A DNA stretch of 62,553 nucleotides, taken from IMG/VR virus record IMGVR_UViG_3300042564_005954, positions 1 to 62,553 of that record, one strand, 5' to 3'. The position numbers were made by a program, and so were the translations under genes. This DNA comes from a virus. Positions 6,518-12,360 of this stretch are shown here, piece by piece; position 1 is the first letter of the stretch, and every line of letters begins with the position of its first letter. The notes beneath the pieces are model-generated. The model was not told the DNA's origin. It saw nothing but the letters and a program-made list of their open reading frames with translations, and searched no databases.

Positions 6518-6832
6518 ATGAAACACCTAAAAACATTTGAAAGATTTCTTAATGAAGCATATAAGCCAATCCCTTACAATGTAAAGATTTCCGGTAAGTA
6601 TGAAATTACAGTAGACGGTAAACCTGAAACTACTCTTGTTGCAGGATTTGAAAGACAAGACTCTGATAATGACAGCTTGTACTTAATGGACAGTGATCCA
6701 TTACGTTCTACTATAGGTTCTCTAATTGTAAAAAACAGTGATATGTTTAAATTAGAAAAGGGAACTAAAGTTAATGCAACAACTACCAAAGGTGGTAAAA
6801 GTGTTAAGATTAAGAGAGTAGGAGACCTGTAA
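6518..6832 (+). CDS. Leader-tagged cargo protein, last of the array
   Basis: A 104-residue protein with leader MKHLKTFERFLNEA (Ser to Arg at position 9). The body is all-beta by eye, with alternating strands (YNVKISGKYEITVDGK, TKVNATTTKGGKSVKIKRV), perhaps a small barrel such as an OB- or SH3-like fold. No family is recognised. A strong terminator follows at 6857-6889 and closes the array. Confidence 0.65.
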   Translation: MKHLKTFERFLNEAYKPIPYNVKISGKYEITVDGKPETTLVAGFERQDSDNDSLYLMDSDPLRSTIGSLIVKNSDMFKLEKGTKVNATTTKGGKSVKIKRVGDL

Positions 6833-6856
6833 AAATACACACAGATTCACATAGAT

Positions 6857-6889
6857 TGAGAGACCGTAATGGCCTCTCATTTTTTTTTT
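6857..6889 (+). terminator. Strong rho-independent terminator
   Basis: TGAGAGACC (6857-6865) pairs with GGCCTCTCA (6871-6879) with one mismatch, followed by ten T residues (6880-6889). It ends the leader-tagged array. Confidence 0.9.
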
Positions 6890-6900
6890 CATAAATAGAG

Positions 6901-6958
6901 AAAAAAGTTCACAAAATATTTTTATATCCCAACAAAATGTATTATATTTATATTATAA
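6901..6958 (+). promoter_or_regulatory. Promoter P4, tripartite type
   Basis: AAAAAAGT 6901-6908, TCCCAA from 6927 and TATATTTA 6943-6950, with the shared spacing. Its downstream leader (ATTATAATAATTAA and then TAATACAAA) is nearly the same as that of P6. It follows directly on the array terminator and drives the small-gene operon from 6985. Confidence 0.75.
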
Positions 6959-6984
6959 TAATTAAAACTAATACAAATAAAATT

Positions 6985-7149
6985 ATGGAAGCAACGGTCG
7001 GAAATTTAATCATTGAATTGAAAAAGGATTTAATCTTAATTAGAGAAAGAGTAAGTGGAGATTTATTAAAATGCAGAGAAGTATCTCCTTGTACTGCTGT
7101 AGAAAATTTTCAAGATTTAGTAAAAGCCCTTAAAGAAAAAAAGAAGTAA
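6985..7149 (+). CDS. Small phage protein, unknown
   Basis: A 54-residue protein. ATG 6985 is chosen because the longer in-frame start at 6937 lies inside promoter P4. The sequence is MEATVGNLIIELKKDLILIR and continues to a lysine-rich end (LVKALKEKKK). It looks like a small alpha/beta protein. First gene behind P4. No function is recognised. Confidence 0.5.
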   Translation: MEATVGNLIIELKKDLILIRERVSGDLLKCREVSPCTAVENFQDLVKALKEKKK

Positions 7150-7151
7150 TT

Positions 7152-7289
7152 ATGAAGACAGAAAATGAAGAAAGCAAACTTGCAGAAAAAATGGCAGATG
7201 ACATTCTTAAATCTTTAGGCCAAGAAGATAATCCGCTAAGAGTACTAATTGTAATGTATATTGAAAATCAACTTAAATCTTTAAAATAA
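7152..7289 (+). CDS. Small acidic helical protein
   Basis: A 45-residue frame, starting MKTENEESKLAEKMADDILK and ending NQLKSLK, two bases after the previous stop. The pattern is helical and amphipathic. It fits tightly in an operon of small genes, which supports it being real. Function unknown. Confidence 0.45.
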   Translation: MKTENEESKLAEKMADDILKSLGQEDNPLRVLIVMYIENQLKSLK

Positions 7290-7295
7290 AATAAA

Positions 7296-7643
7296 ATGAG
7301 AACATTAATTTTTTCAACACTATTTCTTTTAAGTTCATTTGTAACATTTGCCCAAAGTAATAAAGTTTACTTTTGTGTACAGGTTTGTTCAACTGAAAAC
7401 CCACATCTCTTAAAACCTGACATGGTTTCATTATTTTCAGCTGATACCGCAATGGTTGAATTGGCAGTCATAGAAAATAGAATGTTATCAAGAATCCTAT
7501 TTGTTTATGAAACTAAAGAAGAGCAAATAGCTGCTCATCAAAATTGGTTAAGATATTGGCCTGATGCTATGATGATTACGAGAACAGAGAGACAGGTTAA
7601 AAATTTATCTAAACTTTTCACAACAACTGAAAATGAAAACTAA
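7296..7643 (+). CDS. Exported small protein, SPOR-like
   Basis: A 115-residue protein with a clear Sec signal peptide: MRTLIFSTLFLLSSFVTFAQ, probable cleavage after TFA (residue 19). The mature part (VYFCVQVCSTENPHLL onward, with a second strand SRILFVYETKEEQIAAHQNW) resembles the layout of SPOR domains, which bind denuded peptidoglycan. This is only a pattern resemblance. An envelope role during infection, such as altering septal wall or superinfection, is possible. Confidence 0.55.
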   Translation: MRTLIFSTLFLLSSFVTFAQSNKVYFCVQVCSTENPHLLKPDMVSLFSADTAMVELAVIENRMLSRILFVYETKEEQIAAHQNWLRYWPDAMMITRTERQVKNLSKLFTTTENEN

Positions 7644-7809
7644 TACTGAAAAAACTTATCATTGTAATTATTATAATGTAAATGAAGAAACCGTTTGGAC
7701 ATACGGTATTAATATTGAAGCTAAAAACTATTCCCAAGCATTAAAATTATTAAGAGAAAGATTTGGGATACAAGAAAGTCAAATAATTTACCTAACTTGT
7801 AAAAATTAA
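7633..7809 (+). CDS. Small protein, unknown
   Basis: A 58-residue frame overlapping the previous gene by 11 bases. It starts MKTNTEKTYHCNYYNVNEET and contains a helix (YSQALKLLRERFG) followed by a strand (SQIIYLTC). The layout suggests a compact alpha/beta domain. Good operon spacing supports it. Function unknown. Confidence 0.45.
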   Translation: MKTNTEKTYHCNYYNVNEETVWTYGINIEAKNYSQALKLLRERFGIQESQIIYLTCKN

Positions 7810-7813
7810 TAAA

Positions 7814-8215
7814 ATGGGATTAGACATGTATACATACCGCACTTCGGTAAACTTTTCAAAACCTGTAGATTTTCAAGATGAGATTTATATGTTAAGTGAA
7901 AATGACGAAGATGCATATACTGAAATTGCATATTGGCGAAAACATCCTAATCTTCATGGATGGATGGAAGACCTTTATTATAAAAAAGGTGGTGTAAAAG
8001 AATCTTTTAATTGTGTACCTGTAGAACTTGAATTAGAGGATTTAGTTAACCTAGAAATTGCAATAAAAGAAAAAACCCTTCCTCATACATCAGGTTTCTT
8101 TTTTGGCGAATCTGGTACTGATAAAGAAAGTATAAAACAAGATCTTAAGTTTATAAAAGATGCAAAAGATGCAATTGCTGAAGGAGATCGCGTATTTTAT
8201 GATTCATGGTGGTAA
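7814..8215 (+). CDS. Conserved phage protein of the MGLDMY type
   Basis: A 133-residue protein starting MGLDMYTYRT, with AYWRKHPNLHGWM and later LPHTSGFFFGESG. These three blocks characterise a widely distributed small phage and bacterial protein family (YWRK, HxW, SGFFFG). No activity is firmly known for it. It is an ordinary accessory gene in the P4 operon, 4 bases after the preceding stop. Confidence 0.65.
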   Translation: MGLDMYTYRTSVNFSKPVDFQDEIYMLSENDEDAYTEIAYWRKHPNLHGWMEDLYYKKGGVKESFNCVPVELELEDLVNLEIAIKEKTLPHTSGFFFGESGTDKESIKQDLKFIKDAKDAIAEGDRVFYDSWW

Positions 8216-8226
8216 ACAAAAATAAT

Positions 8227-8439
8227 ATGAAAGAAGAAGCAAAAAATATCCTAATTAAAAAGATGCAAACATGCAATAACATTTTTGGTGATAACATTTT
8301 AACAGAAGGTCAAGCTAAAGGTTGTTTAATCGTTGCAGTAAACCTAGTCATAGATGCATTAGAGAATAAAGATGATCTTAATTGGTGGAAAGATTTTAAA
8401 GATGAAGTTAAAAAACATAATACCACTATTATTATATAG
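8227..8439 (+). CDS. Small protein, unknown
   Basis: A 70-residue protein starting MKEEAKNILIKKMQ. ATG 8227 is preferred to the in-frame ATG 8206, which overlaps the previous gene. Two cysteines and a Trp-Trp pair (LNWWKDF) are visible, and the pattern is helical. No family is recognised. Confidence 0.5.
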   Translation: MKEEAKNILIKKMQTCNNIFGDNILTEGQAKGCLIVAVNLVIDALENKDDLNWWKDFKDEVKKHNTTIII

Positions 8440-8495
8440 TGTTTATTTCACCTCTAGCATTATGACAATATATATTATAAAGGTTGGTTAAAAGT

Positions 8496-8756
8496 ATGAC
8501 CAGCCTTAATTTTATTAATTTAGTAAACTTTTTTATGAGCTGTTTAATTAAATTTTATTTAACATATTACTTAATAGGTATTTTATCTTGTGCATTTTTT
8601 GAGTTTTTGATTAATAAAGTAAAGAATGTTTTAAATGATAAAATAAGATCTATTACCTGGACTGATCGTTTTTGGTATACAAATCTTTGGCCTTCTTTCT
8701 TGGTGTTTTTCTTTATAACAATTTTTAAAACACTAAAAAACAAAGGAAATGATTAA
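8496..8756 (+). CDS. Small two-helix membrane protein
   Basis: An 86-residue protein with two hydrophobic segments: residues about 10-36 (FFMSCLIKFYLTYYLIGILS) and about 66-80 (LWPSFLVFFFITIF), with a basic loop between them. ATG 8496 is chosen over a TTG at 8484. The size and topology would suit a holin or a membrane-modifying accessory protein, but nothing specific proves this. A TA-rich motif resembling the late core lies at 8466-8479. Confidence 0.45.
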   Translation: MTSLNFINLVNFFMSCLIKFYLTYYLIGILSCAFFEFLINKVKNVLNDKIRSITWTDRFWYTNLWPSFLVFFFITIFKTLKNKGND

Positions 8757-8853
8757 TTATCAAATCTTGGTAGATACAGTATTAATAGGCATACTTTTTC
8801 TATGTGTTTCTTGTGTTATTTATGGAATACAAAACTTTTTTAAAAAAAGATAA
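8749..8853 (+). CDS. Single-pass mini membrane protein
   Basis: A 34-residue frame: MINYQILVDTVLIGILFLCV and then SCVIYGIQNFFKKR. It has one transmembrane helix followed by a basic end, which predicts a cytoplasmic C-terminus. It overlaps the end of the preceding membrane gene by eight bases. Its stop overlaps the start of promoter P5. The pair could work together. Confidence 0.4.
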   Translation: MINYQILVDTVLIGILFLCVSCVIYGIQNFFKKR

Positions 8854-8910
8854 AAAAAGTCTATAAAAAGTTTTAAAATCCCAATAATATTGTTTATATT
8901 TATATTATTA
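8853..8910 (+). promoter_or_regulatory. Promoter P5, tripartite type
   Basis: AAAAAAGT 8853-8860, TCCCAA from 8879 and TATATTTA 8895-8902, spacing as in the other five copies. It drives the BT4734-like gene at 8930. Confidence 0.75.
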
Positions 8911-8929
8911 AATAATAAACAAAACGGAA

Positions 8930-9460
8930 ATGCTAACAACAACATTTTTTACATCTCTTAAAAATACAACACCTTCAAAAGTTTGTAAATTGGAAGAAAT
9001 TTTCGGTATCATTAAATCTGAAAAGTATAAACCTATTGTCTCTAAAATAAGAGCAGAAGAATTACCTAGTAAATCGCCTCTAAAAAACAAAATACCTGTT
9101 TTTACTCCTACTGGCGTTTTTAACCACAGGTCTATTAAAGGATTGGAAGTTTATAACGGTATTATATGTTTAGATCTAGACAGTGTAGAAGATCCACAAT
9201 CTCTCAAGGAAATGTGTAAAACTTTACCTTATGTTTATGCTGCATTTATTACACCATCTGGTAAAGGGCTAAAGGTAATAATTAAAACATCTGCTAATAC
9301 TGATGAATATAAAGTAATGGAGGAATCGGTATCCAAAAGATTCTTTGATGATACCGGGTTTATGAGAGATAATCGTTGTAAGGATATTGCAAGAATACAG
9401 TTTCTTTCTTATGACCCAAATCTTTATTATAATGAGCAATCAGAATTTTTTAATATTTAA
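8930..9460 (+). CDS. BT4734/VirE N-terminal-like protein
   Basis: A 176-residue protein resembling the BT4734-like N-terminal domain that precedes VirE/primase-type domains on Bacteroidetes mobile elements. Matching features are IPVFTPTGVF near residue 52, YNGIICLDLDSVED, and FITPSGKGLKVIIKT. The conserved LDxD and SGKGLK pieces recall the archaeo-eukaryotic primase fold. Only this domain is present; no C-terminal helicase or VirE part follows. A replication-linked role is possible. The family supports a Bacteroidetes host. Confidence 0.65.
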   Translation: MLTTTFFTSLKNTTPSKVCKLEEIFGIIKSEKYKPIVSKIRAEELPSKSPLKNKIPVFTPTGVFNHRSIKGLEVYNGIICLDLDSVEDPQSLKEMCKTLPYVYAAFITPSGKGLKVIIKTSANTDEYKVMEESVSKRFFDDTGFMRDNRCKDIARIQFLSYDPNLYYNEQSEFFNI

Positions 9461-9471
9461 AATAAAAAGAC

Positions 9472-9807
9472 ATGTTTAAGATTACAGGTAAAAACGGTTT
9501 TCATTTAGTATTTGGAAATGACATATCAATATCGGTTATATGGGGTCCTGGCACATACAGTGATAACCGTGATAAACATAAATTTGTAGATGATGTAATT
9601 ATGACATCTAAAACTGCAGAGATTATGATATGGGATATGAAAAACGATAGAGATATTCTTTGGTGGGGTTCAGATGAAGTTATAGGATGGCTAACAGTGG
9701 ATGATGTTATAAAAATAATGGCTGTGTGCCAAGATTCTTCTTCATTAAGTGAAATCAGTAAAAAACTAGAAGTACTTAAATTTATAAAACCTAATTTGGA
9801 AAACTAA
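9472..9807 (+). CDS. Conserved hypothetical protein
   Basis: A 111-residue protein with a beta-rich N-terminal part (MFKITGKNGFHLVFGNDISI, then SVIWGPGTYSDNR) and a WWGSDEVIGWLTVDDV segment before a C-terminal helix. It follows the BT4734-like gene by 11 bases and so shares promoter P5. No function is recognised. Confidence 0.55.
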   Translation: MFKITGKNGFHLVFGNDISISVIWGPGTYSDNRDKHKFVDDVIMTSKTAEIMIWDMKNDRDILWWGSDEVIGWLTVDDVIKIMAVCQDSSSLSEISKKLEVLKFIKPNLEN

Positions 9808-9820
9808 AATAAAAAATATT

Positions 9821-9934
9821 ATGACCTATTGTATAGTGATACCTTTAATTATTCTTGTCATAAATCTTTTGGCTCTTCACCTAATGATAAGAAATGTACA
9901 AATAAAAGATAAAAAAGATGATGATAACATTTAG
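9821..9934 (+). CDS. Mini membrane protein
   Basis: A 37-residue frame: MTYCIVIPLIILVINLLALH followed by LMIRNVQIKDKKDDDNI. It has one N-terminal transmembrane helix and a charged tail. It lies 13 bases after the preceding gene. The small size makes the call tentative; the clear membrane pattern supports it. Confidence 0.4.
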   Translation: MTYCIVIPLIILVINLLALHLMIRNVQIKDKKDDDNI

Positions 9935-10001
9935 CACTCTTATGTATTTTAGTCCTGATGTTTGGTATAGTACCAATACATTAAATATTACCGTAAACTA
10001 T

Positions 10002-10025
10002 AATGGGAACCTATAGGTTCCCATT
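10002..10025. terminator. Bidirectional terminator between convergent genes
   Basis: AATGGGAACC (10002-10011), loop TATA, GGTTCCCATT (10016-10025), a perfect 10-bp stem, with T on one side and A-rich sequence on the other. It sits between the + strand P5 operon and the minus-strand gene ending at 10028, so it can serve both. Confidence 0.75.
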
Positions 10026-10027
10026 TG

Positions 10028-10435
10028 TTATCTTTTAATTTCGTTTTGAAGATATTCATTTGCAGCTAAAAGGTAGTCTTTTGCCTTAACTAATTTTGAC
10101 TGCCACCAATGAGGGAAATCAACCTCTCCCATATTTCCTAAAGTCATTAATGCCGATTTAAGTTCTTGCACCGATCTTTCCATTGTCATAAGATCCCCTA
10201 AGATCATTCCTACCTCGTCCTCCTCTCCTATCTCTACATCTTCTTCTACTTGTTCAGACCAATGCGGGCTTTTTACTTCACCTCTTGTTGGATATACATC
10301 ATAGCCTTGATATTCAGGCGAGTTATATGCATTTGTGTTTTTTCCAGCCTGTGCATCCCAAAAAGATTTAAAATCTTTAACACTTCCTTTAAAGTATCTT
10401 ATCTTTTCTAATTCTTCCGATTGCTTATTGTTCAT
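10028..10435 (-). CDS. Virion-structural-like protein
   Basis: A 135-residue protein. Start at 10435 (MNNKQSEELEKIRYFKGSVK) is preferred to a longer frame that runs deep into the upstream gene. The C-terminal part, FPHWWQSKLVKAKDYLLAAN, matches in form a short motif (W-x-x-SK-x-x-A-x-x-Y) seen in structural proteins of marine T4-like phages. The middle is acidic. It overlaps the upstream minus-strand gene by 11 bases. A capsid or head-core role is inferred. Confidence 0.5.
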   Translation of the reverse strand: MNNKQSEELEKIRYFKGSVKDFKSFWDAQAGKNTNAYNSPEYQGYDVYPTRGEVKSPHWSEQVEEDVEIGEEDEVGMILGDLMTMERSVQELKSALMTLGNMGEVDFPHWWQSKLVKAKDYLLAANEYLQNEIKR

Positions 10436-10967
10436 CCTTTTTAAATTGTTTTTTAAGTTCATGAATTGCATTTTGAACTTTAAGTTTTTCACGCTCTATT
10501 TTATCAATTTTTATTCTTAGTTGATAAAACTCAATTGCAAAATTATCTTGTCTTTCTTGAGCTGCTCTAAATCTTCTAAGATTCATTTCTTCTCTCTTTT
10601 CTAATCTTTCCAAAGTTTCATTAGGCTCAAATTCGTAATCTTCAGCTTCATAGACACTTTCATTTTTATCCATCATTTTTCGTGTTTCATACACTTCATC
10701 AATTCTTTTATCTATATGTTTTTTTACTTCAGATAAATATCCGTGTGCAGTGTGTTCAGGATTATCGTTACTTTCATATGTATATGCTTCATCTGCAATT
10801 TTAGATGCAGCTTCATTTATGTAACCTGTTATAGGTTGTAAACTATATCCTGTTACAGGAATTGTTGTTGATAGAGAATACGGCCTTAAATAGTTAGGAC
10901 CAAATCCTGCAATTACTACATCTTCATTAGTATTATTGAATTCTTCAAAGGAAACTACTTTGCTCAT
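10425..10967 (-). CDS. Coiled-coil protein with leader-like N-terminus
   Basis: A 180-residue protein. It begins MSKVVSFEEFNNTNED, recalling the F-E-x-F core of the capsid leader, though without a clear L-x-E site. The C-terminal half (about residues 110-180) is a charged coiled coil rich in Glu, Arg and Lys. A late-promoter-like motif lies 22 bases upstream on the minus strand. It could be a minor head-core or internal protein. No family match is recognised. Confidence 0.5.
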   Translation of the reverse strand: MSKVVSFEEFNNTNEDVVIAGFGPNYLRPYSLSTTIPVTGYSLQPITGYINEAASKIADEAYTYESNDNPEHTAHGYLSEVKKHIDKRIDEVYETRKMMDKNESVYEAEDYEFEPNETLERLEKREEMNLRRFRAAQERQDNFAIEFYQLRIKIDKIEREKLKVQNAIHELKKQFKKDEQ

Positions 10968-10988
10968 ATTTAGTTTTTATGTTGTTTT

Positions 10989-10998
10989 ATTATATATT
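10989..10998 (-). promoter_or_regulatory. Late-promoter-like motif, minus strand
   Basis: Read on the minus strand this is AATATATAAT, in the context GAATATATAATA. It is the same motif as upstream of the + strand structural genes, here facing the only minus-strand operon. Confidence 0.55.
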
Positions 10999-11043
10999 CT
11001 TAAACAATACCACTAGTAGATTATATAAAAATAAATAGTAATT

Positions 11044-11244
11044 ATGAATGATTTCTTTAAAACTTTAATAGGTCGTAAACTTTTTGAAAGTGATATACCT
11101 GATTTAATAAAAGCTTTGCATTCTTTATCAAAAGAACTAAAAACTTTAAACGAAAGAGAAGATAAAAAATTTAAGCTTGATGAAAGACTTAAAAGATTAC
11201 AGATAAAAGAACACCTTAATAAAGTAAATGAAAATACGAAATGA
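11044..11244 (+). CDS. Small helical protein, unknown
   Basis: A 66-residue protein, highly charged and predicted to be a helical coiled coil ([20 protein letters not shown]). Its stop overlaps the DnaJ start (ATGA), so the two are probably translationally coupled. It may be a partner of the chaperone. No family is recognised. Confidence 0.5.
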   Translation: MNDFFKTLIGRKLFESDIPDLIKALHSLSKELKTLNEREDKKFKLDERLKRLQIKEHLNKVNENTK

Positions 11245-12047
11245 AAGATCCGTATTTTATTTTAGGTGTAAGCAAAAATTCAACAGATGATGAGATAAAA
11301 AAAGCTTATCGTAATCTTGCTATGAAATGGCATCCTGATAAGGAAGGCGGCAGCGAGGAAAAATTTAAAGAAATAGCAGATGCGTATGAAACCTTAAGTG
11401 ATTCTACAAAGAAAAGGAATTATGATAACAGAAATGCTTTTCATTTTGATGATAGTATTTTTGATGACATAATAAAAAGTGGCGGTTTTTCTGATATGTT
11501 TAACAATAGGTATGGCTTTACTAATGGTAAAGGTTCTGATGTTAAAGCAAATATTATGGTCTCTTTGGAAGAAGCTTATTTTGGCACAACTCGTGAAATA
11601 CGTATAGGTCTTAAAACAGTAAATGTTAATATTCCGCAAGGCATTAAGAATGGTATGAAATTAAGATTAAAGGGATTAGGACAAAGAGGACAAACTGAAG
11701 ATCTTAATGGTGACTTAATTCTTTCTGTTGAAGTTTTAGAAGATCCTAATTTTTTTATTGATAATATAGGCTTACATACCATACAAAAAATTAATGTATT
11801 TGATGCTATGTTAGGCTCAAAAAGTACTATAAAAGTATTTGATAGAAACATAACATATCAAATACCAGAAGGTACACAAAATGGAAAGGTGTTAAGAATA
11901 AAAGAAAAAGGATTTCCTGTGTATAATAGGCCTAATGAATATAACGATTTACTAATTACTATTATAATTGAAATACCTGAATCATTTGATGAACAAAGTA
12001 AAAAAGACTTAAAAGTAATAAAAGAAAGAATATATGGAAGATCCTAA
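11241..12047 (+). CDS. DnaJ-like co-chaperone without zinc finger
   Basis: A 268-residue J-domain protein. The J domain covers residues 1-65, with the HPD tripeptide at 31-33 (WHPDKEGG), which activates Hsp70. A short Gly/Phe-type linker follows, then two beta-rich client-binding domains (about 110-260). The CxxCxGxG zinc-finger repeats of classical DnaJ are absent, as in CbpA-type (class II) proteins. No DnaK is seen in the window, so it would recruit host DnaK, perhaps for replication or virion assembly. T4 encodes no DnaJ. Confidence 0.9.
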   Translation: MKDPYFILGVSKNSTDDEIKKAYRNLAMKWHPDKEGGSEEKFKEIADAYETLSDSTKKRNYDNRNAFHFDDSIFDDIIKSGGFSDMFNNRYGFTNGKGSDVKANIMVSLEEAYFGTTREIRIGLKTVNVNIPQGIKNGMKLRLKGLGQRGQTEDLNGDLILSVEVLEDPNFFIDNIGLHTIQKINVFDAMLGSKSTIKVFDRNITYQIPEGTQNGKVLRIKEKGFPVYNRPNEYNDLLITIIIEIPESFDEQSKKDLKVIKERIYGRS

Positions 12048-12303
12048 CAAAAAACAAAAAAGTATTGTTGAATCCTTAATGGGATATATGATGAAGCATC
12101 ATTATGAAGACTATATGAATCTTAAGTATGATGTTTTAATTAATACAACAGAAAGTGTCATAAGACAAAATTATGCTCCATTTGGTGAAGCGGTTTTTAA
12201 AGATATAATAACTTTCTTTGAGGAAAGAGAAGAATATGAAAAATGTCAAGCATTAGTAGATCTTAAGAAAAAAATTTTAAATAAAGAGAAAAAAGTTCAT
12301 TAA
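12034..12303 (+). CDS. Small helical protein, unknown
   Basis: An 89-residue protein overlapping the DnaJ gene by 14 bases. It is charged and helical, with a [11 protein letters not shown] segment and a C-terminal lysine-rich end. The upstream box of promoter P6 lies inside its last codons. No family is recognised. Its fixed overlap suggests co-expression with DnaJ. Confidence 0.5.
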   Translation: MEDPNKKQKSIVESLMGYMMKHHYEDYMNLKYDVLINTTESVIRQNYAPFGEAVFKDIITFFEEREEYEKCQALVDLKKKILNKEKKVH

Positions 12304-12345
12304 AAATTTTAAAATCCTAACTATTTGTATTATTTTTATATTATA
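12289..12345 (+). promoter_or_regulatory. Promoter P6, tripartite type
   Basis: AAAAAAGT 12289-12296, TCCTAA (one mismatch) from 12315 and TATTTTTA from 12331, with the same 19/35 offsets. The upstream box is inside the 3' end of the gene at 12034. It drives DNA ligase, and its downstream leader closely resembles that of P4. Confidence 0.7.
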
Positions 12346-12360
12346 ATAATTAATACAAAC

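Larger units (their letters stand above)
3299..6559 (+). repeat. Dispersed 42-nt leader repeat
   Basis: The first 42 nt of the genes at 4051, 4482, 5002, 5494, 6246 and 6518 are nearly identical (ATGAAACACCTAAAAACATT and on to TGAAGC), differing at a few mostly synonymous positions. Those at 3299 and 3709 are close relatives, and 4764 is diverged. Similarity ends abruptly at the leader boundary; the gene bodies are unrelated. Repeats like this could serve both as protein signal and as recombination sites. Confidence 0.85.

Noticed and set aside
6348-6540. Overlapping frames on both strands inside the small cargo gene
   Set aside because: They are alternate-frame shadows within a gene fixed by the conserved leader.
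9918-10016. 32-residue frame after the mini membrane gene
   Set aside because: It overlaps the preceding gene and runs into the terminator stem at 10002-10025; no domain or leader is seen.
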